DNA of 64,000 bases from positions 372,001 to 436,000 of the forward strand of contig NZ_JAUSVF010000002.1 of assembly GCF_030814475.1 (NCBI RefSeq). The letters run 5' to 3'. Below, piece by piece: positions 36,645 to 46,474 of this stretch (position 1 is its first letter; every line of letters starts with the position of its first letter). A program made the translations under genes and the position numbers. The DNA is from Pararhizobium capsulatum DSM 1112 (GTDB lineage: Bacteria; Pseudomonadota; Alphaproteobacteria; Rhizobiales; Rhizobiaceae). Under the pieces are notes generated by a model, which was not told the origin of the DNA, did no database searches, and saw only the letters and a program-made list of their open reading frames with translations.

Positions 36645-37937
36645 ATGTTCGACCTGATCATCCGAAACGCCAACCTGCCTGACGGCCGCCAAGGCTTGGA
36701 TATTGGACTCGCCGGCGGCAAGATCACCGCTATCGAGAAGCATCTCGATGCATCGGCGAAAGAGGAGATCGATGCGACCGGAAGGCTGGCCAGCCCGCCC
36801 TTGTGCGATCCGCATTTCCATATGGACGCGACGCTTTCGCTCGGACTGCCGCGCATGAACGTATCCGGCACCCTGCTGGAGGGCATAGCGCTTTGGGGCG
36901 AGCTGCGTCCGCTGCTCACCAAGGAAGCACTTGTGGAACGGGCGCTCCGCTATTGCGACCTCGCCGTCAGTCAAGGCCTGCTGTTCATCCGTAGTCATAT
37001 CGACACCTCCGATCCGAGGTTGGTTACGGCGGAAGCGCTGATCGAGGTTCGCGAGCGGGTGGCGCCCTATATCACCCTGCAGCTCGTTGCCTTCCCACAG
37101 GATGGCTATTACCGCGCGGCTGACGGCGAAAAATCGCTGGAACGCGCGCTCGACATGGGCCTCGACATCGTCGGCGGCATCCCGCATTTTGAACGGACGA
37201 TGGATGATGGACGCCGCTCGCTGGAAGCCCTCTGCCGCATTGCTGCGGAGCGGGGGCTTCCGGTCGACATCCATTGCGACGAGAGCGACGACCCGATGTC
37301 GCGCCATATCGAGACGCTGGCAGCCGAGACCGTACGCCATGGCCTGCAGGGACGGGTGGCGGGATCGCACCTGACATCCATGCATTCGATGGACAACTAT
37401 TATGTCTCGAAGCTCATTCCGCTGATGGCGGAGGCCGAAATCAACGTGATCCCCAATCCGCTGATCAACATCATGCTGCAGGGGCGCCATGATACCTATC
37501 CCAAGCGCCGGGGCATGACCCGCGTGCGTGAGTTGATGGATGCCGGGCTCAACGTCTCCTTCGGCCAGGACTGCACGATGGACCCCTGGTATTCGATGGG
37601 CTCCGCCGACATGCTGGAAGTCGGCCACATGGCCATCCATGTGGCGCAGATGGGAGGAATCGAGGACAAGAAGAAGATCTTCGATGCGCTGACGATGAAC
37701 TCTGCGAAAACCATGGGACTCGAAGGCTACGGACTGGAGGTCGGTTGCAACGCCGATCTCATCGTGTTGCAGGCTGCCGATGTGGTCGAGGCACTCCGTC
37801 TCAAGCCCACCCGGCTTCTGGTCGTGAAGGGTGGCAAAGTCATTTCTCGGAGCGCACCCCGTATCGGCGAGCTTTTCCTCGAGGGCAGACCAAAGAACAT
37901 CGATCCCGGTCTGGATTACGTGCCGACTGCACGCTGA
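36645..37937 (+). CDS. Cytosine deaminase-family amidohydrolase with an altered active-site residue
   Basis: Metal-dependent amidohydrolase of 430 aa, similar in length and motif order to E. coli CodA. Metal ligands are visible: His57 and His59 in DPHFHMD, His210 with the catalytic Glu213 in IHCDESDD, and Asp309 in FGQDC. His242 is in the SHLTSMHS segment, Gln152 is in AFPQDG, and LQGRHDTYPKRRGMTRV is strongly CodA-like. However, the residue equivalent to E. coli Asp314 (in FGHDD) is Cys310. This position borders the substrate ring in CodA, so the substrate may not be cytosine. It is the last gene of the BMP transporter/amidase operon, 16 bp after the permease gene. It likely deaminates or hydrolyses an imported cyclic N-compound. 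Confidence 0.8.
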   Translation: MFDLIIRNANLPDGRQGLDIGLAGGKITAIEKHLDASAKEEIDATGRLASPPLCDPHFHMDATLSLGLPRMNVSGTLLEGIALWGELRPLLTKEALVERALRYCDLAVSQGLLFIRSHIDTSDPRLVTAEALIEVRERVAPYITLQLVAFPQDGYYRAADGEKSLERALDMGLDIVGGIPHFERTMDDGRRSLEALCRIAAERGLPVDIHCDESDDPMSRHIETLAAETVRHGLQGRVAGSHLTSMHSMDNYYVSKLIPLMAEAEINVIPNPLINIMLQGRHDTYPKRRGMTRVRELMDAGLNVSFGQDCTMDPWYSMGSADMLEVGHMAIHVAQMGGIEDKKKIFDALTMNSAKTMGLEGYGLEVGCNADLIVLQAADVVEALRLKPTRLLVVKGGKVISRSAPRIGELFLEGRPKNIDPGLDYVPTAR

Positions 37938-38435
37938 GTTCGTGTTCCTCGGAGTCGGATGCAGGAGTATCCGCACTCCCGCCGCAAGGGCATATATAGA
38001 GATATCAAACTACCCGGATGCTCTTCAGCCCGCCAGCCTTCCGTCGTAGTGTACGCCGTTAGCTCGGCCCTTTCGGCGCAACCCAGATCACCAACGGTTT
38101 TCGGCGCTAGCAGCAGCAAGCCGGTGTCTTTAAAGCGACGGCCAGTTCGGCCGGTGGAGCACCTTCCGACCATGTAGGAATGCCATCTGATATGGAAATG
38201 CCGGATTGCGTTCGCTTGGTCCAGATTTGAGCGCCTGTTTTTAAGCGTAGAAATTTGACCCCGGCACGGCCCTTCTAAAAGGCGGTAAATCAAGGCACAC
38301 CTGCGAACCGCGGCCGCAAGGACCTTCGACGCCCTGTCCGGTGCTCTCGGCTTGATCTGTAATCTCTTCAACAGAACCGAATGCTGGAATTATCGCAAGC
38401 ATCAGGATATGCGCCCGATGAATTGTGCGGATGGT
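37938..38435. other. Convergent intergenic region
   Basis: About 500 bp between the deaminase-family gene and the 3' end of the giant leftward gene. No supported gene, tRNA or strong terminator was found. A short GGCC-rich inverted repeat near 38140-38155 is the only local structure noted. Confidence 0.5.
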
Positions 38436-41400
38436 TTAGCTAACAAGCTGGGGTCGGAAGACGACATCCGCGTAGTAGTTGGCGGAGGCGAAGGTCTGGT
38501 CGGGGAAGATGCCGATGGCGCTGGTTCCTCCGTACGCATAGACACCATTGCCACCGGCGGTGGCGCTCGAAGGGGCCGTAAGCGGGCCGTTTGTGACGGG
38601 AGTGGTGAAGAAGTTATCTGTCGCCACATAAGCGCCGGTCGTGTGATACGACGCGACGTAGGTTGTACCGCCGGTAATGGCGACAGGCGTGGCGAGCGTC
38701 ACAGTCTGCCAGCCGCTCGCGGCTGTGTTTGTAAATGTCGCGTTGGCGAGGTTAGTTCCGGTCGATGTCCACAGATTTACAACGTTCGAGCCGGTATCGC
38801 TGGCGCTGCGGTAGAACTTCAGGGCAATGACCTCGCCGGCAACGGAGGACGTGAACTTCATGCCGACTTCGAGCTGAGACCCGTCATTGAGACTCGTCAG
38901 CGCCGGTGTGCTGGAAGCGCTGAACAGACTTACCGTCGTGGGGGCGGCCGTCACGGCGATGTTGAAGGTCTCGGTCGCGGCGAGGCCGCTGAGATCGGTG
39001 GCCGTGACCTTGATGCCCTGTGTGCCGATATTCGCAGCCGCTGGCGTGCCGGCAAATGTGCGTGTCGTGGTGTCGAAGGTCAGCCAGGCGGGAAGCGCCG
39101 AGCCATCAGCGGCGGTAGCCGTGTAGGTGAGCGTGTCGCCGGCATCAACGTCGGTAAAAATGCCGGCGGGCAGCACCAGCGAGAAGGACGTACCGACGAC
39201 CGCGCTCTGGCCACCGGTCTGGACGGCGAGCACCGGTCCGTCGTTGGCGCCATGAATGCTGACTGTGAGCGTCGTCGAGGATGTGGCGCCAACCGTATCG
39301 CGCATAGTGTACGTGAAGACATCGGTCAGCATACTGGTCGATTGCAGCAAGGCCTGCACGGCCGCGTCGGTCTCGTTGACCGTGTAGGTGAAGGCGCCTG
39401 AGGCGTTGAGCACGAGGCTGCCATGCGCTCCGGCGAGCGCCGTGCCGAGCGTTCCGTTGACTGCACCGAAGCTGACCGCGGTAACGGCCTTGGTGTCGCC
39501 GGCGTTGGGATCGGTGTCGTTGGTCAGTACATTGCCGATGGCGGGCAGGCCGCCCGAGCCATTGGCGATACCACCTTTTTCCGTGGCGTCGCTCGTGTCG
39601 GCCACCGCCGTCGGCGCGGTATTGGGCGTTGTTGTCACGACGATGTTGAAGGTCTCGGTCGCGGCGAGGCCGCTGAGATCGGTGGCCGTGACCTTGACGC
39701 CCTGTGTGCCAATATTCACAGCCGCTGGCGTGCCGGCAAATGTGCGTGTCGTGGTGTCGAAGGTCAGCCAGGCGGGAAGCGCCGAGCCATCAGCGGCGGT
39801 AGCCGTGTAGGCGAGCGTGTCGCCGGCATCAACGTCGGTAAAAGTGCCGGCAGGCAGCACCAGCGAGAAGGACGTGTCGATCACCGCGCTCTGGCCACCA
39901 GTCTGGACGGCGAGCACCGGTCCGTCGTTAACGTTGGCGACGGCGGAAGGCGTCGCGGGACTGGACACGTTCTCCACGCTACCCAAAGTGTCGACGTAGT
40001 TTGCCGTTGCCCGCACGAAGCTACCGACCTGGGCCTGCTGGAGGGGCAGTGTTCTGGCTGTAGCCCCGCCAATATTGGTCCAAATGGTGCCATTGCTGCT
40101 CTGCTGCCACTGATAGGACACCGATCCTGGTACGCCGTCAGGATCAGTAACCAAGGCGGTCAACAGCTGGTTTTGCGTCGGCGTCCCGCTGATGCTCAAC
40201 ACACCCTGATTGTTGGTTGCCGGACTGACCAACGGCGTTGGCGCACTCGTCCGATTGGACTCGACGCCACTCAGTTGATCGGTATAGGAAACCCTTACCC
40301 GGACCTGCCTGCCCAACTGTGCGGCTTGAAGCGTCCAAGCTTGGCCCGTGGCTCCGGAAATATTTGTCCAGGTGGTTCCGATCAGCTGCTGCCAGCTATA
40401 CGTCATTGTTACATTGGCGAGTCCGTCGAGATCCGTAGCAGCTGCAGTGAGGGTCTTACCCTGAACCGGAGTGCCGGTGATGGTCGCCACGCCAACGTCG
40501 TTCGCATTGGCAATTGCTGAAGTTGGAGCACTGCTTACGGTGGCGATGTTGCCTTGGGAGTCCGTATAGGTGGCTAAGATACGGACCTGCCTTCCGACCT
40601 GAGCCTGCTGCAGTGTCAGCGCGCTCGCAGTAGCGTCGGCAATATCGCTCCAACTGCTGCCATTGCTTTGCTGCCACCGATAGCTGACTGCAGCAGGTGT
40701 GACACCGTCGACATCGGTAACGCTCGCCGCGAGAGTCTGATTTTGAGTTGGCGTCCCGCTGAGGGAAACAACGCCAGAATCGTTTCCGGCGGGATTACTC
40801 GCAATGATCAGTGGGGTGGCCGGGCTCGTTCGGTTGCTTTCGGTTGCGGTCCCCTGGTCGGTATAAGTAACTCGGAGCCGGACTTGTCTGCCGACCTGCG
40901 CCGCCTGCAGGGTCCAACTCGGACCCGTAGCGCCTGAGATATTGCTCCACGTGCTTCCGACCAATTGCTGCCAACGATAGGTGATCGTTACGTTTGCTAG
41001 GCCGTCCGGATCGGCGACATTTGCCACAAGTGCCTGGCCTTGAACGGGCGCTCCGGCGAACGAGGCCAAACCAACGTCGTTCACATTGGCGACTGCGTTA
41101 GTGCTGCTGCTCGTGACGGACTCTGCATTGCCCAAGGCATCGGTGTAGGTGGCGACCACTCGGGCCCGCTTTCCAACCTGGTCCTGCTGTAGTGTTAGGG
41201 CGGATGTGGTTGCGCCGGCGATGTCGGTCCACGTATTGCCGTTATCCCCGCTCTGCTGCCACCGGTAGGTGATGGTCGTCCCCGGCAACAGTCCATCAAC
41301 GTCCAGGATGTTTGCCGCGATCGTTTGATATTGGGTCGGTGTTCCATTGAGAGATACCACGCCTTGTGTCTGCACTACCGTCACGGCGATGTTGAAAGTC

Positions 41401-44400
41401 TCGGTCGCGGCGAGGCCGCCGAGATCGGTGGCCGTGACCTTGATGCCCTGTGTGCCGATATTCGCAGCCGCTGGCGTGCCGGCAAATGTGCGTGTCGTGG
41501 TGTCGAAGGTCAGCCAGGCGGGAAGCGCCGAGCCATCAGCGGCGGTAGCCGTGTAGGTGAGCGCGTCGCCGGCATCAACGTCGGTAAAAATGCCGGCGGG
41601 CAGCACCAGCGAGAAGGACGTACCGACGACCGCGCTCTGGCCACCGGTCTGGACGGCGAGCACCGGTCCGTCGTTGGCGCCATGAATGCTGACTGTGAGC
41701 GTCGTCGAGGATGTGGCGCCAACCGTATCGCGCATAGTGTACGTGAAGACATCGGTCAGCATACTGGTCGATTGCAGCAAGGCCTGCACGGCCGCGTCGG
41801 TCTCGTTGACCGTGTAGGTGAAGGCGCCTGAGGCGTTGAGCACGAGGCTGCCATGCGCTCCGGCCAGCGCCGTGCCGAGCGTTCCGTTGACTGCACCGAA
41901 GCTGACCGCGGTAACGGCCTTGGTGTCGCCGGCGTTGGGATCGGTGTCGTTGGTCAGTACATTGCCGATGGCGGGCAGGCCGCCCGAGCCATTGGCGATA
42001 CCACCTTTTTCCGTGGCGTCGCTCGTGTCGGCCACCGCCGTCGGCGCGGTATTGGGCGTTGTTGTCACGACGATGTTGAAGGTCTCGGTCGCGGCGAGGC
42101 CGCTGAGATCGGTGGCCGTGACCTTGACGCCCTGTGTGCCAATATTCACAGCCGCTGGCGTGCCGGCAAATGTGCGTGTCGTGGTGTCGAAGGTCAGCCA
42201 GGCGGGTAGCGCCGAGCCATCAGCGGCGGTAGCCGTGTAGGTGAGCGTGTCGCCGGCATCAACGTCGGTAAAAGTGCCGGCGGGCAGCACCAGCGAGAAG
42301 GACGTGTCGATCACCGCGCTCTGGCCACCGGTCTGGACGGCGAGCACCGGTCCGTCGTTGGCGCCATGAATGCTGACCGTGAGCGTCGTCGAGGATGTGG
42401 CGCCAACCGTATCGCGCATAGTGTACGTGAAGACGTCGGTCAGCATACTGGTCGATTGCAGCAAGGCCTGTACGGCCGCGTCGGTCTCGTTGACCGTGTA
42501 TGTGAAGGCGCCTGAGGCGCTGAGCACGAGGCTGCCATGCGCTCCGGCGAGCGCCGTGCCGAGCGTTCCGTTGACTGCACCGAAGCTGACCGCGGTAACG
42601 GCCTTGGTGTCGCCGGCGTCGGGATCGGTGTCGTTGGTCAGTACATTGCCGATGGCGGGCAGGCCGCCCGAGCCATTGGCGATACCGCCTTTTTCCGTGG
42701 CGTCGCTCGTGTCGGCCACCGCCGTCGGCGCGGTATTGGCCGACGCCGGATTGAATAAGACATCGATCCAGTAGTTCTCGGCATTGAAAGTGTTGTTCGG
42801 AAAGACGCTGGCCGAATTGTACGCATAGACGCCGGCATTCGTGGGCGCCGAAAGGGGACCATTTGTCACGGCAGACGCGAAATAGTTTCCCGTTGCCGAA
42901 TAGTGCCCGTAGTTGGTGTGATATGACACCACATAGGTTGTACCGGGGGTGATTGAGACCGGAGTGGAAAAGCTCACCGTCTGCCAGCCGACCCCAGACT
43001 CGTTGGTGAAGGTGGCCGTAGCCAGCCTGGTCCCAGTGCTGGACCACAGCGAGCCCGTATGGGGGCCGATGTTCAAGTCGCTCTTATAGTATCGGACGCC
43101 CGCCACGGTGCCCGCCGTCGAAGACTGGAACTTCATTCCCACTTCGATAGCCTTGTCATCGACATCCGGCACGGCGGGCGGTGTCGCCGAAGCGGAAAAG
43201 AAATTGTTGCCGGTGACCGTCACGGTCCGGCCGGGACCGGCGGTCTCCAGGTTGACGCTGTCGTCCACCGCCCGGGTCTTGATCGTAAACGTGCCGGCTC
43301 TTGGTGCGACCCAGCTATAGGTCCAGGTTTCGTCTCCCACCGCCCAGTGCCACGTCGTGCCGCCATCGGTCGAAACTTCGACGGCGGCGATGACGCCACC
43401 GACGTCGGAGGCCGTTCCGCTGATGGTGATCGCGTCGCCCACCCTTAAGGCGGCCCCGTTATTTGGGGCGGTGATGGTAGACACCGGCTTAGTGACATCC
43501 GTCGACTGGATTGCCGGCGCCAGTCCGGTCTCCAGCGTACCGGGCTGAATCCCCATGTCAGCAAGCAGATTTACCATCGCCTGCTTGACGCGTGGGTCAA
43601 CCGGGGTCGCTTCGAGGTCATGGTGGGAATCGAGCCCCCACGCCCAGTAGACCGTGCCGGCCCCGAACACCAGGGCGCCGCTAGGAGCGCGGTATAATGT
43701 TAGATTGTGTGTTGCAGTTGCCGAGCCAGTTTTGGTGCCGTAGTCCAATAGATATTCGTCAACCGGCAGCGTAGTCGACGACAGTTCGATAAGACCAGCA
43801 GGACGGAAGCCATTGTCCGGTGACTCGTCCCATTCGTATCCGAGATAATTCCGCGTGAGGGTTGCGGTTTGACCCGGCAGCAGGTTCGCTACCGCAGTAT
43901 CCCGCCAGAAGCGCAGATTAGCGTCGTCATATGGGATATTGATCGCGTCGCTTCTGTACGAATCGACTTGGAACATTGTGCCACTAAGGGCATTCTCCGG
44001 CCGCCCACCGCCCACCGCGGTCGGAGAGACGAACCTCGGGTCCCGGTAGGTACCGGTCCATTGATTGTTCGGATCGATGGGGCCTGCTCTGGTTTCCTTG
44101 TAGGACACAAGCGTGCGGTAGGGTTGGGCTCCTGTGCTGATGCTGGGTGCAAAGCGCGTCTCCCAGTAAACCTCGTTGCCGCTCCAGAAGGACAGGTTCA
44201 CGCCGGCGTCCCGCGCTGCCTCGACGTTGGTGCGCTGCTGTCCCGACCAGTACTCGTCGTGGCCGACGCTCAGAAACATTTTGTGATTCTGGATTAGGTT
44301 GCCGAAACGATCGGAATCCATTCCGGCCATGTAAGAAACATCATAGCCGTTCTGCTCCAGCCATCGCAGGGCCGGGTACTCGACACCGAAAATGTAATCC

Positions 44401-45890
44401 TGCGGCCCCGCTGCGAGGCCGCCGCCTCTCGTTGTGATCGGGCGATTGTAGCTAACCGCATATGCGCGCCCGGGGGCGGAATCGCTACCAGGACCGTTAC
44501 CTTGATACAGGTTGGCGCCTCCCCAAGGGTTGTAAGCTTGCCAGGTTTCGTCCGAGGTCTGGAAGATGATGTCGCTGTGGCTACTGTCATCTCGAACGAT
44601 GAACGGAATCTGGTTCTCGCCGGAGGTACCGTCCTGGCGGACGAGCTTCGCGATGTAGATACCCGATACTGCGTCGGCTGGAATGGCCCAGGAGGCTGAA
44701 ACGGACCAATTTCCTGCATCGACCAAACCGGTGGCGCTATCGCGCAACGCCGTGGGCTGGCTCTGGACGCCGGTGTGCTGGACCGTGCCGACCTTTCTTG
44801 CACCCATGCCGCCGTAGTATCCGAGCCGATAGATGTCGATGCGATAGTTGCTGGAGTTTGTATTGATCTTAAAGTTGACGGTCTGGCCCCGGTTAGTGCT
44901 GATGTCGGTGGCGAAGCCCTCGATGTTTGCGCTGCCGGCGCCGACGATTCCCCATTCGCTCTCCGGATTGCCAGGCTTTTGGTTCTCCAGCACGATCTCG
45001 CTGGAAGCATCGGAGAACGTTGTGCTGGCCGTCTGATTGCCGGACGTCGCGGTCAGGCGCAGCATTGCGTTTGTAGCGCTTCCATCGGACGGCACGCGCC
45101 AATGCGCTACCACGACGCCATTGGCGAGCCCATCAGAATCACCAACGCCGCCGTCCCTCACACTGAACGGCGCATAGACGTCGGCAACGCCGTTCACGCC
45201 GGGATCACTGGCCAAATCGGCGATACCGAATGCGACCGAACTTCCAGGGGCAACTTTGGACACAACAAAGGTCGCTGTGCTGCCCGGCGCGTAGTCCGCT
45301 TTGTCCGTACTAACGGACAACGATTTGCTGGCGCTCCCGGCGGAAAGCCGCGACGGTTTCATGGCGGCGGACATTTCGGATTCGGACTTGGGAGCAGGCC
45401 ACGGCCGGTCGTCGGCGCGCGCCGAAGGGCGCCAAACTGCCGAAATCGCCACGTGCCCTGCCAGTTCCGCCGTCGCAAATGTCGTTTTTGAACCTGCTGC
45501 GACATAACGGTGGACACTTTCGGGGGTGCCGAAATTGTTGGTGGTCAAGCTGGCGATCGGAAATACGACGGAACTTCCGGGGTTCGCGCAGGTCACGGCG
45601 ACGGGACTGCCCGGCGCCGCATCCGCCAGGGCGCCGTGTTCGTTACGCAGGTCGTCCGACCAGACTGGAGCGCGGCGCCCCTGGCGTTCTTTCGGCGTGG
45701 CTTTCCGCCACCTCGCTTTGGTGTCGATGGCCAGCAATTTGAGAGCCGAATCGCCCAACAGAAATGATCGGAAATCCCACCAGCGGTCGTCACGCATAAG
45801 ATGACCTTTCGCGAAATCGCGCATAGGAAAGTCAAATAAGCGCGCCAGCATAAGCAAATCGAAAAACGGAAATAAGTCATACAAAAGCAT
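38436..45890 (-). CDS. Giant multidomain repeat protein (DMFase-like, DUF4082, VCBS/cadherin-like, Ig-like)
   Basis: Predicted protein of up to 2484 aa. Approximate order: two related APGS-containing segments (residues 80-250); a domain like the N,N-dimethylformamidase large subunit (about 300-830; LSVGHDEYWSGQQR and NLSFWSGNEVYWETR); a bacterial Ig-like domain (835-895); DUF4082 (about 900-1050); two 228-aa VCBS/cadherin-like units (1052-1505); five Ig-like repeats of about 95 aa (YRWQQ...LQQAQVGRQVRI); one and a half further VCBS units; and a final DUF4082 (2318-2484). It is probably a surface or secreted adhesin-like protein, but I see no signal peptide and no RTX nonapeptides. Starts: ATG 45890 lacks a ribosome-binding site, while ATG 45797 has AAAGG upstream. 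No neighbouring secretion genes are visible. Confidence 0.8.
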   Translation of the reverse strand: MLLYDLFPFFDLLMLARLFDFPMRDFAKGHLMRDDRWWDFRSFLLGDSALKLLAIDTKARWRKATPKERQGRRAPVWSDDLRNEHGALADAAPGSPVAVTCANPGSSVVFPIASLTTNNFGTPESVHRYVAAGSKTTFATAELAGHVAISAVWRPSARADDRPWPAPKSESEMSAAMKPSRLSAGSASKSLSVSTDKADYAPGSTATFVVSKVAPGSSVAFGIADLASDPGVNGVADVYAPFSVRDGGVGDSDGLANGVVVAHWRVPSDGSATNAMLRLTATSGNQTASTTFSDASSEIVLENQKPGNPESEWGIVGAGSANIEGFATDISTNRGQTVNFKINTNSSNYRIDIYRLGYYGGMGARKVGTVQHTGVQSQPTALRDSATGLVDAGNWSVSASWAIPADAVSGIYIAKLVRQDGTSGENQIPFIVRDDSSHSDIIFQTSDETWQAYNPWGGANLYQGNGPGSDSAPGRAYAVSYNRPITTRGGGLAAGPQDYIFGVEYPALRWLEQNGYDVSYMAGMDSDRFGNLIQNHKMFLSVGHDEYWSGQQRTNVEAARDAGVNLSFWSGNEVYWETRFAPSISTGAQPYRTLVSYKETRAGPIDPNNQWTGTYRDPRFVSPTAVGGGRPENALSGTMFQVDSYRSDAINIPYDDANLRFWRDTAVANLLPGQTATLTRNYLGYEWDESPDNGFRPAGLIELSSTTLPVDEYLLDYGTKTGSATATHNLTLYRAPSGALVFGAGTVYWAWGLDSHHDLEATPVDPRVKQAMVNLLADMGIQPGTLETGLAPAIQSTDVTKPVSTITAPNNGAALRVGDAITISGTASDVGGVIAAVEVSTDGGTTWHWAVGDETWTYSWVAPRAGTFTIKTRAVDDSVNLETAGPGRTVTVTGNNFFSASATPPAVPDVDDKAIEVGMKFQSSTAGTVAGVRYYKSDLNIGPHTGSLWSSTGTRLATATFTNESGVGWQTVSFSTPVSITPGTTYVVSYHTNYGHYSATGNYFASAVTNGPLSAPTNAGVYAYNSASVFPNNTFNAENYWIDVLFNPASANTAPTAVADTSDATEKGGIANGSGGLPAIGNVLTNDTDPDAGDTKAVTAVSFGAVNGTLGTALAGAHGSLVLSASGAFTYTVNETDAAVQALLQSTSMLTDVFTYTMRDTVGATSSTTLTVSIHGANDGPVLAVQTGGQSAVIDTSFSLVLPAGTFTDVDAGDTLTYTATAADGSALPAWLTFDTTTRTFAGTPAAVNIGTQGVKVTATDLSGLAATETFNIVVTTTPNTAPTAVADTSDATEKGGIANGSGGLPAIGNVLTNDTDPNAGDTKAVTAVSFGAVNGTLGTALAGAHGSLVLNASGAFTYTVNETDAAVQALLQSTSMLTDVFTYTMRDTVGATSSTTLTVSIHGANDGPVLAVQTGGQSAVVGTSFSLVLPAGIFTDVDAGDALTYTATAADGSALPAWLTFDTTTRTFAGTPAAANIGTQGIKVTATDLGGLAATETFNIAVTVVQTQGVVSLNGTPTQYQTIAANILDVDGLLPGTTITYRWQQSGDNGNTWTDIAGATTSALTLQQDQVGKRARVVATYTDALGNAESVTSSSTNAVANVNDVGLASFAGAPVQGQALVANVADPDGLANVTITYRWQQLVGSTWSNISGATGPSWTLQAAQVGRQVRLRVTYTDQGTATESNRTSPATPLIIASNPAGNDSGVVSLSGTPTQNQTLAASVTDVDGVTPAAVSYRWQQSNGSSWSDIADATASALTLQQAQVGRQVRILATYTDSQGNIATVSSAPTSAIANANDVGVATITGTPVQGKTLTAAATDLDGLANVTMTYSWQQLIGTTWTNISGATGQAWTLQAAQLGRQVRVRVSYTDQLSGVESNRTSAPTPLVSPATNNQGVLSISGTPTQNQLLTALVTDPDGVPGSVSYQWQQSSNGTIWTNIGGATARTLPLQQAQVGSFVRATANYVDTLGSVENVSSPATPSAVANVNDGPVLAVQTGGQSAVIDTSFSLVLPAGTFTDVDAGDTLAYTATAADGSALPAWLTFDTTTRTFAGTPAAVNIGTQGVKVTATDLSGLAATETFNIVVTTTPNTAPTAVADTSDATEKGGIANGSGGLPAIGNVLTNDTDPNAGDTKAVTAVSFGAVNGTLGTALAGAHGSLVLNASGAFTYTVNETDAAVQALLQSTSMLTDVFTYTMRDTVGATSSTTLTVSIHGANDGPVLAVQTGGQSAVVGTSFSLVLPAGIFTDVDAGDTLTYTATAADGSALPAWLTFDTTTRTFAGTPAAANIGTQGIKVTATDLSGLAATETFNIAVTAAPTTVSLFSASSTPALTSLNDGSQLEVGMKFTSSVAGEVIALKFYRSASDTGSNVVNLWTSTGTNLANATFTNTAASGWQTVTLATPVAITGGTTYVASYHTTGAYVATDNFFTTPVTNGPLTAPSSATAGGNGVYAYGGTSAIGIFPDQTFASANYYADVVFRPQLVS
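38948..39929 (-). repeat. Long internal direct repeat of the giant gene, copy 1
   Basis: This stretch is nearly identical to 41378-42359 at a constant offset of 2430 bp (810 codons), with only scattered single-base differences seen by eye. It encodes about one and a half VCBS/cadherin-like units. Such DNA-level identity implies recent duplication or gene conversion, because the intervening Ig-like region is diverged. Confidence 0.8.
41378..42359 (-). repeat. Long internal direct repeat of the giant gene, copy 2
   Basis: Partner of 38948-39929. Its 5' part (on the gene strand) also belongs to a 684-bp tandem pair: 41378-42062 aligns with 42062-42746 at an offset of 684 bp (228 codons). The gene therefore carries the same unit in several near-identical copies. 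Confidence 0.8.
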
Positions 45891-46474
45891 CAAAGACTAA
45901 CAATGGCTCACTAAAATTGATGTTGATCTACGTCGATGGGGTAGGTGACCCAAGTTAAAACCGCCGGAAATATTTTTGAACGGTTGCCTCTATCAGACAG
46001 TCACGCCGGCAGCGGTCTTCCAACGTGCGATCTATTGATCTCCAAAATTCGGTGTAAGGCGCTGTTAGTCTAAATCCCTGACCCGTCGATCTTCTGAGCG
46101 ACTCTGCCTTCCCAGGATGAAGGCGTTGAGAGGCGATTGAGGTTGGCCGAGAGGCCCCGGTTCCAATCGTGAGCCAGCATTTTCATCTTATCGGGGGGCA
46201 ATCACCCATGTCAGAAATTGCTGAGGAAATGGCGATGAGTGAACCGCCCGCGATTACCTCATGTTCAAGAGCTTTAAGAATGCGAGAAAAGTTTGCGCAG
46301 TCGATACGCTCCAAGTTGTCAGTTCATACCGAGAGACTCGGATGGCGGTAGAAAATGCTCCCGGGCGACGCCGTGTCGATCCCTGTCGGCGGATATCAAA
46401 TGAGCGGCGCCCGGCTTGACTTAATTCCAAAACGGCCTTAGCAAGTTGTAGGCCTAACCCTACAATTGGATACC
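45891..46474. other. Divergent intergenic region
   Basis: About 580 bp separates the giant leftward gene from the amino-acid-type transporter operon. No supported gene or RNA was recognised. The right end holds an inverted repeat next to the permease start, listed separately. Confidence 0.5.
46446..46465. promoter_or_regulatory. Inverted repeat TTGTAGG-N6-CCTACAA before the transporter operon
   Basis: Perfect 7-bp arms (46446-46452 and 46459-46465) end nine bases before the permease ATG at 46475. Because the operon encodes a HutC-type GntR regulator, this is the most likely operator. It occupies the place of a ribosome-binding site, so the message may have a very short leader or start at TTG 46466. 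Confidence 0.5.

Noticed and set aside
36564..37976. Minus-strand 470-codon frame opposite the CodA-family gene
   Set aside because: Antisense shadow of a gene with conserved metal-binding motifs.
38948..42746. Repeats considered as a mobile element or CRISPR-like array
   Set aside because: The units are in frame, encode VCBS/cadherin-like domains and lack short spacers, terminal repeats or transposase genes.
38352..42774. Series of plus-strand frames repeated inside the giant gene, which could be read as a family of small repeated genes
   Set aside because: They repeat only because the giant minus-strand gene contains repeated DNA; none has an independent start signal.
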